From Halopenitus sp041821145 (GTDB lineage: Archaea; Halobacteriota; Halobacteria; Halobacteriales; Haloferacaceae): DNA of 64,000 bases. Below are positions 8,896 through 17,351 of this stretch, piece by piece. The DNA is taken from NCBI RefSeq assembly GCF_041821145.1, contig NZ_JBGUBC010000014.1, positions 1 through 64,000 on the forward strand. Direction: 5' to 3'. Position numbers and translations under genes: made by a program. Under the pieces are notes generated by a model. It saw only the letters and a list, made by a program, of their open reading frames with translations. It did not search any database and was not told the DNA's origin. Position 1 is the stretch's first letter. Each line of letters starts with the position of its first letter.

Positions 8896-9294
8896 CTATC
8901 CACGAACGTGGATCGACGATCCGAGATACTTGTGCAGGGCTTCATCGACGTTCTCGGCGTTGTACGGCTCCAGGTCGTCGGCAATCGCCTCCCGAAGCGT
9001 CTCCAGGTAGGCCGGATCGGTCCGGAGTTCACGAAAGTCGACCGTGAGGACCTCAAGGCTTGAGGCTGAGTCAAATCCCAATCGCTCATTTGCAACCCGT
9101 CGAAATCGTGATTCGTCCGTGACCTCGCCGTGCCAGAGCCAGTCCCGAAAGAATCGCCATCCCTCGGATTCGGGAGGTTCTGCGGGGATCGCCATCGTGG
9201 TCTCGAACTGATCCGGCGAAACGTCGACGTCGACAGGGGCGAGCCGAAACGTGACGCCGAAGACGTATTCGGCGGAGCCCTCCGTGTCGGTCAT
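8896..9294 (-). CDS. LWR-salt family-like protein (LWH variant)
   Basis: 132 residues. The core YVFGVTFRLAPVDVDVSPDQFETTM followed by WRFFRDWLWHGEVTDESRFR matches my recollection of the haloarchaea-specific LWR-salt proteins, whose name comes from an invariant Leu-Trp-Arg in this position. Here the triplet is Leu-Trp-His. The role of the family is unknown; it is small, acidic and soluble. It sits 43 bases after the pterin dehydratase gene and before the membrane protein gene on the same strand. The assignment is from memory of the motif and should be checked by a profile search. Confidence 0.65.
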   Translation of the reverse strand: MTDTEGSAEYVFGVTFRLAPVDVDVSPDQFETTMAIPAEPPESEGWRFFRDWLWHGEVTDESRFRRVANERLGFDSASSLEVLTVDFRELRTDPAYLETLREAIADDLEPYNAENVDEALHKYLGSSIHVRG

Positions 9295-9337
9295 TGATGA
9301 TCAACGTCCATCGGGGATCGGGATCGGTCCATGGCGA

Positions 9338-9613
9338 TCAGTACTCGTCGTTTACGAGGTGGGCTAGCCGAACGTCGCTGTCGGTGATCCCGCCGGCCTC
9401 GTGGGTCGTAAATCGAACCTCGACCTCCTCGTAGTCGATTCGCATCACCGGATGATGAAACTCCTCTTCGGCGACCTCGCCGACGGTGCTCGCGAAGGCG
9501 ATCCCGTCGAGGTAGTCGTCGAACGTGTAGTGGCGAACTATCTCGTCGCCTTCCCGTTCCCATCCGTCCGGAAGCTTCCTGTCGATCTCCGCGTCGGATA
9601 GCGCGTCACCCAT
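9338..9613 (-). CDS. pterin-4a-carbinolamine dehydratase (PCD/DCoH-like)
   Basis: 91 residues from the ATG at 9613. The family dehydrates 4a-hydroxytetrahydrobiopterin, recycling the pterin cofactor of aromatic amino acid hydroxylases; many prokaryotic copies act in molybdopterin-related chemistry instead. The signature EEEFHHPVM (His53, His54) and the THEAGGITDSDVRLAH region with the third catalytic His are present, so the active site looks complete. The longer frame from 9775 adds 54 residues with no family similarity and runs across the divergent uppS upstream region. A TTAACA element about 26-30 bases before 9613 supports the short form. Confidence 0.88.
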   Translation of the reverse strand: MGDALSDAEIDRKLPDGWEREGDEIVRHYTFDDYLDGIAFASTVGEVAEEEFHHPVMRIDYEEVEVRFTTHEAGGITDSDVRLAHLVNDEY

Positions 9614-9802
9614 GATCGGATAGTCGTCCCCCTCTCTGTTAAGTGTTAGCGCGGTGAATGTGATCATTGAACGGATCATACGGTGATAGATCGAGGCCGT
9701 CGTCCGTCGGGAAGCAAGCAGGAGAGACGACAGGAACGCGACCTCCGCACTCGGCGACGCGCACGCAAAAGACACATATCACCGGCTCGCTTCATCCCGT
9801 AC

Positions 9803-10732
9803 GTGTTGGAGAGAGCGAGATCGTGGTTCGAGTCCGCTTACGAGCGGTTGCTCCGCCGCGAGATCGGCGATCCGCCGACCCACGTAGCGATCATTCAGGA
9901 CGGCAATCGTCGATACGCCCGCGAACACGGCGACGAGGCGCCGGAGGGTCACAAGGCGGGCGCCTCGACGACCGAGCAGGTACTCGAGTGGTGTGGCGAT
10001 CTCGGGATCGAGGAGCTGACGCTTTATGCCTTCTCGACGGAGAACTTCGATCGCCCTGAATCGGAACTCGATCCCCTCTTCGATCTCCTCGCGGAGAAGC
10101 TCTACGAGTTCGCGGACGCGGAGCGGATCCACGAGGAGGGCGTTCGCATCCACGCGATCGGCGACGTTGAGCGCCTCCCCGAACGGGTACGCGAGGCGGT
10201 TCGATACGCCGAGGACCGGACCGCCGCGAACGACGCGTTCAGGCTCAACGTCGCGCTCGCCTACGGCGGTCGAAACGAACTCCTCACCGCAGCCCGCGAG
10301 GTCGCCGAGGACGTGGCCAACGGGGATCTCGATCCGGACGCCGTCGACGTCTCGGAGATCGAATCGCGACTCTACCGTCGGCCAGTCCGAGACGTCGACC
10401 TGATCGTCAGGACGGGCGGCGACGAGCGCACCTCGAACTTTCTGCCGTGGCACGCGAACGGCAACGAGGCGGCAGTATACTTCTGTGCGCCCTACTGGCC
10501 GGAGTTCTCCCGAATCGACTTTCTGCGGGCCGTCCGCACCTACGAGTCCCGTGAGGAGTCCTGGCAGCGCGCCCGAACCGATCGTGCGGTGGCGCTCGTT
10601 CGGGCCGTCGCCGAGATGGAACTCGTGGAGGCACGCGCGGTGACGGGACGCCTTACCGAGCAGCTTCCGGGTGTCGGAGCCGAGGAGCTCTCGGCAGAGG
10701 TCGCGCGTCAGGACCCGGAATCGGCGGATTAA
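9803..10732 (+). CDS. uppS: cis-prenyltransferase (undecaprenyl/polyprenyl diphosphate synthase family)
   Basis: 309 residues from the GTG at 9803 (VLERARSWFESAYERLLRREI). It condenses isopentenyl diphosphate in cis onto an allylic diphosphate to make the dolichol-type lipid carrier used for S-layer and archaellin glycosylation. Motifs: HVAIIQDGNRRYAREHG with the catalytic Asp, ELTLYAFSTENF, and RTGGDERTSNFLPWHA followed by WPEF near the C terminus. The arginine-rich stretch encoded upstream of 9803 looks non-coding, and an ACATATC TATA-like element sits about 26 bases before the GTG. It is probably transcribed alone. Confidence 0.92.
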   Translation: MLERARSWFESAYERLLRREIGDPPTHVAIIQDGNRRYAREHGDEAPEGHKAGASTTEQVLEWCGDLGIEELTLYAFSTENFDRPESELDPLFDLLAEKLYEFADAERIHEEGVRIHAIGDVERLPERVREAVRYAEDRTAANDAFRLNVALAYGGRNELLTAAREVAEDVANGDLDPDAVDVSEIESRLYRRPVRDVDLIVRTGGDERTSNFLPWHANGNEAAVYFCAPYWPEFSRIDFLRAVRTYESREESWQRARTDRAVALVRAVAEMELVEARAVTGRLTEQLPGVGAEELSAEVARQDPESAD

Positions 10733-10833
10733 GAGGGCTATCAGGCCCGGATTCGAGGTGTACGAGGACTACGAGATCGAACGGGAGCGAGCCGGTCCGA
10801 AACCGGTATTGATGCCGAGGAACTGCCCTCGGT

Positions 10834-11913
10834 ATGGACCCACGGATCCGTGAGCACGCGGAAGTGATCGTCGACCATTCGACCGGGATCGAGTCGGGCG
10901 AGAACGTCATCATCCAACTGCCGCCAGCGGCAGAGGATCTCGCAGTCGCTCTCCACGAACTGTGCGGGGATCGGGGGGCAAACCCCGTCTGGATCTCGAA
11001 TTCCGATCGTGCGAGCCGGGCGTTCAAACGCGCGACTGACTCCTTCGAGGAACCGGACCACGAACTCGCGTTCTACGAGGAGACGGACGCGTTCATCATC
11101 GCTCGCGGCGGCGCAAACGTCACTGAGGGCGCCGACGTTGCCCCCGAGACGAACGCGGCCTACAACCGGGCCAGACGGGACGTCAAAGAGGAGCGACTCT
11201 CGAAGACGTGGTGTCTCACGCAGGCACCGACCGCCGGCCACGCACAACTGGCCGGAATGAGTACGGAGGCCTACGAGAACTTCGTCTACGATGCGGTCTC
11301 GCTCGATTGGGACGCCCAACGGGAGTTCCAGGCACAACTCGTGGAGCGACTCGAGGACGCAGAGGAGGTTCGGATCCGATCGGGCGAGGAGACCGACGTA
11401 CGGATGTCGATCGCCGGCAACACGGCATTGAACGACTACGGCGAGGCGAACCTTCCGGGCGGCGAGGTGTTCACGGCACCGGTTCGCGAAAGCGTGGCAG
11501 GGGAGGTGTACTTCGATCTGCCGCTGTATCGTTACGGCCGTGAGATCGAGGGCGTCCGGCTCCGGTTTGAGGACGGACGAGTCGTCGATCACTCCGCCGA
11601 ACGCAACGAGGATCTGTTGGCGTCGATCCTCGATACCGACGAGGGATCGCGATATCTCGGCGAGTTGGGGATCGGGATGAACCGACAGATCGACCAGTTC
11701 ACCTACAACATGCTCTTCGACGAGAAGATGAACGAGACGGTACACATGGCCGTCGGATCCGCATACGACGAGTGCGTCGGGGAGGAAAACGACCGCAACG
11801 AATCCGCAGAACACGTCGACATGATCGTCGACATGAGCGAGGACTCGGTCATCGAGATCGACGGCGAGGTCGTCCAGCGTGACGGCACCTTCGTCTTCGA
11901 GGACGACTTCTAG
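10834..11913 (+). CDS. M29-family aminopeptidase
   Basis: 359 residues, normal for the thermophilic aminopeptidase family (AmpS/PepS/AmpT), cytoplasmic dinuclear metallopeptidases that trim N-terminal residues from peptides. The metal-binding positions expected in this family are recognisable in the C-terminal half: Glu in GGEVFTAPVRES, Glu in LGELGIGMN, His in NETVHMAVGSAY, and His and Asp in EHVDMIVDM. The start is ATG at 10834, with a TATA-like GGTATTGA about 26-30 bases upstream. The gene ends 27 bases before the right end of the tnpB element, so the element has landed just behind the stop codon. Confidence 0.9.
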   Translation: MDPRIREHAEVIVDHSTGIESGENVIIQLPPAAEDLAVALHELCGDRGANPVWISNSDRASRAFKRATDSFEEPDHELAFYEETDAFIIARGGANVTEGADVAPETNAAYNRARRDVKEERLSKTWCLTQAPTAGHAQLAGMSTEAYENFVYDAVSLDWDAQREFQAQLVERLEDAEEVRIRSGEETDVRMSIAGNTALNDYGEANLPGGEVFTAPVRESVAGEVYFDLPLYRYGREIEGVRLRFEDGRVVDHSAERNEDLLASILDTDEGSRYLGELGIGMNRQIDQFTYNMLFDEKMNETVHMAVGSAYDECVGEENDRNESAEHVDMIVDMSEDSVIEIDGEVVQRDGTFVFEDDF

Positions 11914-11940
11914 ACGATCGAACCAGCGTCATGTAAACTA

Positions 11941-11990
11941 CCCCACCCTACTCGCTCACGGCTTCGCCGTTCGCTTCGTTGAGGGTGGGG
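11941..11990 (-). ncRNA. predicted right-end stem-loop / omega-RNA 3' scaffold of tnpB
   Basis: A perfect 9-bp inverted repeat, CCCCACCCT at 11941-11949 and AGGGTGGGG at 11982-11990, encloses a second hairpin (ACGGC-TTC-GCCGT, 11958-11970). It overlaps the last codons and stop codon of tnpB. In IS200/IS605-type elements the tnpB 3' end and right-end hairpins form the omega RNA (also described in halophiles as sense-overlapping RNA), which guides TnpB. By that model the guide would read out of the element into 11940 and below on the minus strand. Structure is seen directly; the RNA function is inferred. Confidence 0.6.
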
Positions 11991-13225
11991 CTTTCGCGTG
12001 GACTCCCGCTCTGGCCGGAATCCCCGGCAGGAGGGTCATACTCTCCGTTTGCGTTCAACGTCCCGCGATTCAAGCGCACGCCTACGGGTGCGCCTCCGCC
12101 GTCCCCAGTTTGGTTCCGGCGGAGATACCGCAGTCCAATGTTCTTCGCGGCATTGTAGTCGGCGTGGTTCTCGTAGCCACATTTCAGGCACACGAAGTCC
12201 TCACCATTGCGGTTGTCGGGATGAGTGAACCCACACGTCGAACACCGCCGTGACGTGTTCTCCGGGTCCACCTGCGCTACGTCGATGCCATACAACTCGG
12301 CCTTGTATTCGACGTACTCGTACAACCGCTCGAAGGCCCACTTGTGGCCCCACCAGGCACTGGAGAGTCGGTCGCGGATGCCGGTCAACGCCTCGAAGCC
12401 GATGACCGTACAGCCGTTCTCGACGGCTTCCTCGATGATGCCGTTCGCAATCCGGTGGAGCATCATCTTGAACCGGCCCGTCTCTTTCCGACCAACTGCC
12501 TGTATATTCTCGTGGGCGTGACGGCTCCCACACTGTTGGAGCGAACCACGTCGGTTTCCGTACTCCCGTCGCCAGTGGTCGAACTCGTGACCACTCCAAA
12601 ACGTGCCGGTCGAGGTGACGGCGAGTTGGTTCACGTTGAGGTCAACGCCGAGGACCGTCGGGTGCCCGGTCGTTGCCTGTTCCACCGTGTCAGTCTCCAC
12701 CTCCGCCTTTGTGCGGAGATGAAGGAACCACTCGCAGTCCTTGTTGTGGAGTTCTGCCCCCGTCACTTCGTAGTCGTCGTTGTCGAGATATCTGCTGTGT
12801 GGTGTGTCGCGGTCGTCGTCGGGCAGGACGTACTCGACTTCGATACGTCCGTCAACGGTTGCCAGCGACACGTACTTGTCGTGGAAGGTCGCACACCGTT
12901 TGTCGTACACCACGGTCGGGTTCGAGAAGCGTGGTTTGCCAGCGTACTCGTCCTGCTTCCAGCGAGCGACGACTCCCTGCACGGCGTCGGCGGCCTTGTT
13001 GCGGGCGTTCTGGACGAGATTCGCGTGCAAGCGCGTCTGCTCACGCACGTCGTCGTAGGTTTCTTCCTGCAACTGGGCCTTACTCGTGGTCTTGTATTCG
13101 CCCTGCCATGCGTGGTCAACGACGTAGTTGGCGGCCCACAGAAACTCATCAACAGTCTCGCGGAGAAGTGCGGCGTCGTCGCTGTCTACGTCAAGTTTGA
13201 CCGGAACAGTACGCCGCACTTCCAT
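11948..13225 (-). mobile_element. tnpB: IS1341-type TnpB (RNA-guided nuclease/transposase accessory), intact
   Basis: 425-residue TnpB of the IS200/IS605 superfamily, with no tnpA beside it, so any mobility would need a tnpA elsewhere. The RuvC-like catalytic acidic residues are all visible: Asp in LGVDLNVNQLAV (about residue 194), Glu in VIGFEALTG (about 282) and Asp in ENHADYNAAKNIG (about 363). A four-Cys zinc ribbon is formed by CSTCGF and CLKCGY. No frameshift or stop interrupts it. The start is ATG at 13225, preceded by an AT-rich TTAATAAA element. The insertion lies between the M29 peptidase and lrp. The C-terminal tail is encoded within the right-end hairpin. The left end is not resolved. 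Confidence 0.92.
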
Positions 13226-13440
13226 ACGTCAGATGTATGCCCGATAGTTTATTAACGCTGGGGAGAAAAGACGGCTACAGTCCTGGCCTGTGGAGTAGTT
13301 GTCGGCTTCCTCTCCGGCCTACTCGCGTCGTGCGTCCGACTGGGCGTCGAAATCCCTCGCTCCTTGAGGCCGGAGGCTCCGCCTTGAAGACGCTGATCGT
13401 CCGTCCACAAGATATCGTTCGGCTACCCGTCCGAAATCGA
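13226..13440. other. gap upstream of tnpB; unresolved left end of the element
   Basis: 215 bases between tnpB and the lrp stop codon. It contains the tnpB promoter region (AT-rich 13243-13256) and, farther out, a palindromic GGCCGGAGGCTCCGCC stretch (13368-13383) flanked by two CCTTGA copies. The left transposon end should lie in this interval, but I could not define it because no second copy of the element is available for comparison. No coding sequence seen. Confidence 0.5.
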
Positions 13441-13905
13441 CTACTCGTCGGGGTCGAGTTCGAGTTCGAACTGTTCGTTCTCCGTCACGGCGTTCAACAC
13501 GACGGAGGTGTTCGACTCGCGAATGTTCGCGTCGGTGAGAAGCGACTTGATCTGGTCGTTCATGTCGTCGGTGTCCTCGAACTTTCCGACCGCGATCACG
13601 TCGTAATCACCCGTCACCTCGTAGACGGTGATCATCCGTTTTTCGTCTTGGAGCCGATCGGTGATGTCGGGAAGCGACTCACCCTCGACCTTGAGTTGAA
13701 TGATGGCCGTGACGTCGTACCCGAGTTCGCCGTAATCGACGGTTGGGGTGTATCCGCGAATGACACCCTCCTCCTCCAGATCCCGGAGATGATTGGAGAC
13801 GGTCGTTACGGAGACGTCAAGCTCCTCGCCGAGGCTGCGGAGACTCTCGCGTCCGTTTCCCAACAGCGCGTTTATCAGCTTGGCATCCAGGTTTTCGTAC
13901 GTCAT
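13441..13905 (-). CDS. lrp: Lrp/AsnC-family transcription regulator
   Basis: 154 residues. N-terminal winged helix-turn-helix (NALLGNGRESLRSLGEELDVSVTTVSNHLRDLEEEGVIRGY, residues 11-52), then the RAM ligand-binding domain with the usual ITVYEVTGDYDVIAVGKFEDTDD. Lrp proteins bind DNA as multimers and respond to amino acids. The gene is divergent from glnA, the same arrangement known in other haloarchaea, where this Lrp controls the glutamine synthetase gene. A control role over glnA is therefore likely. A TATA-like AGTTATTC element lies at 13931-13938, 26-33 bases before the ATG. The tnpB element lies directly behind its stop codon. Confidence 0.9.
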   Translation of the reverse strand: MTYENLDAKLINALLGNGRESLRSLGEELDVSVTTVSNHLRDLEEEGVIRGYTPTVDYGELGYDVTAIIQLKVEGESLPDITDRLQDEKRMITVYEVTGDYDVIAVGKFEDTDDMNDQIKSLLTDANIRESNTSVVLNAVTENEQFELELDPDE

Positions 13906-13995
13906 TACACTGACCCACGTCCTTGGGGGTGAATAACTTTACGAACATCCAGTTTCGAAACCTCCTTGGCGTCTTATGCACCAATCGACAAGGCC

Positions 13996-14002
13996 TTTAT
14001 AC
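13996..14002 (+). promoter_or_regulatory. TATA element of glnA
   Basis: TTTATAC preceded by the purine-rich AAGGCC lies 30-36 bases before the glnA ATG, predicting a transcript with a very short leader. Together with the opposing lrp element at 13931-13938, the 126-bp divergent region is the expected site for Lrp binding. Confidence 0.65.
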
Positions 14003-14031
14003 TAGGGATATTCGAATGGGATGTCCAGAAC

Positions 14032-15399
14032 ATGACGGACGAACACAGCATATCGGACGGCGGCCTTACGGCCGAAGACCAGGCAGTTCTCGACCGCATC
14101 GAGAAGGAGAACATCGACTTTCTCCGCCTTCAGTTCACCGACATCCTCGGAGTCGTCAAAAACGTCTCCATTCCGGCCCACCAGGCCGAGAAGGCGTTAA
14201 CTGAAGGGATCTACTTCGACGGCTCCTCGATCGAGGGATTCGTCCGGATCCAGGAGTCGGACATGCGACTCATTCCCGATCCGGAGACGTTCGCCGTGCT
14301 CCCGTGGCGCGGCGACGACGAGGGCGGAGCCGCTCGCGTCGTCTGTGACATTGTCGATATCAACGGCGATCCGTTCGTCGGCGGCCCGCGGCAGGTCCTC
14401 AAATCGGTACTCGAGAAGGCTCACGAGATGGGATATACCGTCTCGATCGGCCCCGAGCCGGAGTTCTTCCTCTTCGAGAAGGACGAGAACGGTAACGCGA
14501 CGACGATCCCCCACGACAACGGCGGCTACTTCGATCTGGCGCCGAAGGATCTCGCCTCCGACGTCCGCAAGGAGATCATCTTCACGCTCGAGAAGATGGG
14601 CTTCGAGATCGAGGCCAGTCACCACGAGGTCGCCGAGGGGCAACACGAGATCAACTTCAAATACGACGACGCGCTCTCGACGGCCGACAACATCGTGACG
14701 TTCCGCGCGGTCGTTCGTGCGGTCGCCGAACAACACGACCTTCACGCGACGTTCATGCCCAAACCGATCGCCGAGATCAACGGCTCGGGCATGCACAGCC
14801 ACATCTCGCTTTTCGACGAGGACGGCAACAACGCCTTCGCGGACGACGCGGACGAGTTCAACCTGAGCGAGACGGCCTACCAGTTCATGGGCGGCGTATT
14901 GAACCACGCGCCCGCGTTCACGGCCGTCACCAACCCCACCGTGAACTCCTACAAGCGACTCGTTCCCGGCTACGAGGCGCCGATCTACGTCGCGTGGTCC
15001 GACACCAACCGCTCGGCGCTGATCCGGGTTCCGGACGCCGCGGGCGTCTCCGCGCGCTTCGAGGTCCGCAGTCCCGATCCGTCGTGTAACCCCTACCTCG
15101 CGCTGGCAACCCTCATTGCCTCCGGTCTCGACGGCATCGAGAACGAGGCGGATCCGGGCGAACCGGTTCGTGAAGACATCTACGAGTTCGACGAGGAGAA
15201 ACGCCAGGAGTACGGCATCGAGACGCTCCCGCCGAACCTCGGCCGGGCCGTCGACGCTCTCACGGACGACGACGTCGTCCTTGACGCGCTTGGTCCCCAC
15301 ACCGCAGAGAAGTTCCCCCAGGCGAAATCCCAGGAGTTCAGCGACTACCTCACCCAGGTCTCGGAGTGGGAAGAGGATCGCTACCTCGAGACGTTCTAA
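14032..15399 (+). CDS. glnA: glutamine synthetase type I
   Basis: 455 residues. ATP-dependent synthesis of glutamine from glutamate and ammonium, the main ammonium-assimilation step. Recognisable motifs: FDGSSIEGFVR, the metal and glutamate-binding EPEFFLFEK, the ammonium/ATP region NGSGMHSHISLFD, TNPTVNSYKRLVPGYEAPIYVAWSDTNRSALIRVP, and DPSCNPYLALA. The ATG at 14032 is chosen over the in-frame upstream codon at 13966, because the latter would place the TATA element (13996-14002) inside the coding region. It is divergent from lrp, and a T-run behind the gene marks its end. Confidence 0.96.
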   Translation: MTDEHSISDGGLTAEDQAVLDRIEKENIDFLRLQFTDILGVVKNVSIPAHQAEKALTEGIYFDGSSIEGFVRIQESDMRLIPDPETFAVLPWRGDDEGGAARVVCDIVDINGDPFVGGPRQVLKSVLEKAHEMGYTVSIGPEPEFFLFEKDENGNATTIPHDNGGYFDLAPKDLASDVRKEIIFTLEKMGFEIEASHHEVAEGQHEINFKYDDALSTADNIVTFRAVVRAVAEQHDLHATFMPKPIAEINGSGMHSHISLFDEDGNNAFADDADEFNLSETAYQFMGGVLNHAPAFTAVTNPTVNSYKRLVPGYEAPIYVAWSDTNRSALIRVPDAAGVSARFEVRSPDPSCNPYLALATLIASGLDGIENEADPGEPVREDIYEFDEEKRQEYGIETLPPNLGRAVDALTDDDVVLDALGPHTAEKFPQAKSQEFSDYLTQVSEWEEDRYLETF

Positions 15400-15457
15400 G
15401 AAGGAATCGACCGCTGGCGGCTCGGTGCCGCATCTACGAAGGTCGTCTTCTTATCCG

Positions 15458-15463
15458 TTTTTT
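15458..15463 (+). terminator. T-run terminator of glnA
   Basis: Six T residues (CCGTTTTTTGCC) 59 bases after the glnA stop codon. Archaeal intrinsic termination needs mainly a U-run, so this is the likely 3' end. The rest of 15400-15634 has no recognisable gene. Confidence 0.5.
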
Positions 15464-15634
15464 GCCTCCCGTCTTTCGAGTAGCACTGGATCGACGGCTC
15501 CGCCCGGTTCGTGTCACCACGTTCACACCGCTCTTCAAGCGATGTCACCGCAATCGGCATGTTCGACGCGACGTTTCAGCCTCACGGAACGAACGAAGCG
15601 ATGTCGTCAGCCCGAGCGAAGAAGGGGGCGTAGT

Positions 15635-15754
15635 TTATGGCCAAAACGCAAGCACGAACGCTGCAACTATCACTAACGCCAACCAGACTCCGGAGATGAT
15701 CCCCATCTGTCGCGGCGTGAGCGATTCTCCTTCGAGTAGTTCTCCGAGTTTCAT
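15635..15754 (-). CDS. 39-residue single-span membrane protein
   Basis: Small gene read directly from the sequence: ATG at 15754, TAA at 15635-15637. The product has a polar N-terminal half (MKLGELLEGESLTPRQMG), then one strongly hydrophobic segment of about 19 residues (IISGVWLALVIVAAFVLAF) ending WP. It begins 22 bases after the S19e stop codon on the same strand and probably shares its transcript. Clean amphipathic N terminus, perfect span length and tight operon spacing argue that it is real. Function unknown; candidates include a membrane peptide regulator or subunit. Confidence 0.7.
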   Translation of the reverse strand: MKLGELLEGESLTPRQMGIISGVWLALVIVAAFVLAFWP

Positions 15755-15776
15755 TATGCGCTCGTCTCGTGGTTGG

Positions 15777-16232
15777 TTACGCGTAGCGCTCGAGTTCGGG
15801 ACGGTCGATCGCTTCGAAGGTGGCCTCCGCGGCCTCGTTCAGGAAGGTGTGGCCCGTCTCAGTGATACGGCGGCCCTCGCCCTGGGCGGTCTCGACGAGG
15901 TCCTCCTCCTCAAGCGCCTGAAGCGCTGCGCGGATGATCTTTCTCGAACCGGGGGCGTGGGATCCCGGAGCGACGCTATAACGGTTCGATCCACTCTTTT
16001 TGCCGCCGTATTCGGTCGCCAATCGTTCGAGACCGATCGGCTGGTTCTGTGCGACCTTTCGAAGCACGCTTGCCGTTCGGACGTGCCAGAAGTCGTCCTG
16101 TTCGGGAGGAAGTTCTCGGTTCGAGCCGCTTTTCGTGAATTCGACCCACTCGGGCTCGTCGATCCGCTCGGCGAGTCGCTCGGCGATCTCCTCAATGAGG
16201 GCGTCCGCCGGGACGTCGTAGATGTTTACCAT
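15777..16232 (-). CDS. rps19e: 30S ribosomal protein S19e
   Basis: 151 residues. Small-subunit protein found only in archaea and eukaryotes, needed for head assembly of the small subunit. Family motifs: MVNIYDVPADALIEEIAERL at the start, DDFWHVRTASVLRKVAQNQPIGLERLATEYGGKKSGSNRY in the centre, and SRKIIRAALQALEEEDLVE. The ATG at 16232 is 24-32 bases from a CTTTAACC TATA-like element (16256-16264), so the in-frame start at 16268 is rejected. It is divergent from thiL and leads into the 39-residue membrane protein gene. Confidence 0.95.
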   Translation of the reverse strand: MVNIYDVPADALIEEIAERLAERIDEPEWVEFTKSGSNRELPPEQDDFWHVRTASVLRKVAQNQPIGLERLATEYGGKKSGSNRYSVAPGSHAPGSRKIIRAALQALEEEDLVETAQGEGRRITETGHTFLNEAAEATFEAIDRPELERYA

Positions 16233-16370
16233 TGGAGACGAATTCTCCCCTGTGAGGGTTAAAGGCATCGTCTTGGAGAAATCGCCGTGCGGCGTGCTGT
16301 CAAATCGCCAGCCCCCTCGCCGTTTCGTCGGTCTCGATGTTTTTTATCCGGTGGACTCGAACGACGCCCG

Positions 16371-17327
16371 ATGGACGAACTCGAGGCGCTCGCACGGATC
16401 GCCGCGGACCTGCCACACGCCGGTGACGACGCGGCGATCGTGGACACCACGGTGATCACGACCGACATGCTCCACGACCGAAGTGATTTCCCGACCGGAA
16501 CCACGCGCTATACTGCCGGTTGGCGCTCCGTCGGCGCCTCGCTTTCCGACGTGGCGGCGATGGGGGCCGAGGCGACCGCAGCCGTGGCAGTCTATGCGGA
16601 CATCGAGTTCGAACCCGATGCGCTTGAGGCGTTCATCCGCGGCGCCGACGACGTCTGTAAGTCGGTCGGCACGTCCTACGTCGGCGGCGATCTCGATCAG
16701 CACTCGGAGTTCACCGTGGCGACGACGGCGATCGGCGAGACCGACGACCCGGTTTTGCGGTCCGGGGCGAACGCGGGCGAGGCGGTCTGTGTGACCGGAA
16801 CCGTCGGTCGAACCGCAGCGGCGATCCGACTCTTCGAACGCGCGAACGAGGCGACTGGAGAGGGCGTCGCCAGAACGGACATCGATGAGGGCGATACGGA
16901 AGACGCCGAAGAGGACGTCGAGCGGGCGAACGACCTCTTCCGATTCCCGCCACGCGTGGCGACCGGTCGGCAGCTCCGACCGTACGCGACCGCGATGATG
17001 GACTCCTCGGACGGGCTCGCACGCTCGCTCCACCAACTCGCGGAGGCAAGTGACGTGGGATTCGCGATCGATCGGAGAGCGGTCCCGGTCGATTCGGCGG
17101 TCGAGTCGGTCGCGACTGACCCCGACGACCGATGGGATCTGGCGGCACACTTCGGAGAGGACTTCGAACTCGTGGTCACGATCCCTGAGGCGAAACTCGA
17201 GAATGCCCGTCGACGGTCACCAGTATCGATCACCCGTATCGGATCGGTCGTTCCGGCCGATCAGGGCGTTACGGCCGACGGCGATCCTCTTGCGGATCGG
17301 GGATACACGCACGGGAGAACCGAGTGA
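16371..17327 (+). CDS. thiL: thiamine-monophosphate kinase
   Basis: 318 residues. Phosphorylates thiamine monophosphate to the active diphosphate, the last step of thiamine synthesis. PurM/ThiL-superfamily motifs: HAGDDAAIVD near residue 16, TTDMLHDRSDFP, the GWRSVGASLSDVAAMGA glycine-rich stretch, YVGGDLDQ, VTGTVGRTAAAI, and MDSSDGLARSLHQLAE near residue 210, ending with GEDFELVVTIP. A TTTTTTATCC element at about 16340-16349 is 22-31 bases ahead of the ATG at 16371, supporting this start over 16287. Confidence 0.95.
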   Translation: MDELEALARIAADLPHAGDDAAIVDTTVITTDMLHDRSDFPTGTTRYTAGWRSVGASLSDVAAMGAEATAAVAVYADIEFEPDALEAFIRGADDVCKSVGTSYVGGDLDQHSEFTVATTAIGETDDPVLRSGANAGEAVCVTGTVGRTAAAIRLFERANEATGEGVARTDIDEGDTEDAEEDVERANDLFRFPPRVATGRQLRPYATAMMDSSDGLARSLHQLAEASDVGFAIDRRAVPVDSAVESVATDPDDRWDLAAHFGEDFELVVTIPEAKLENARRRSPVSITRIGSVVPADQGVTADGDPLADRGYTHGRTE

Positions 17328-17351
17328 GTCGTCTCGACGCCGCGATCGGAT

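Noticed and set aside
12344..13255. A 303-codon plus-strand frame across tnpB
   Set aside because: Antisense of tnpB; the minus-strand frame has complete family motifs.
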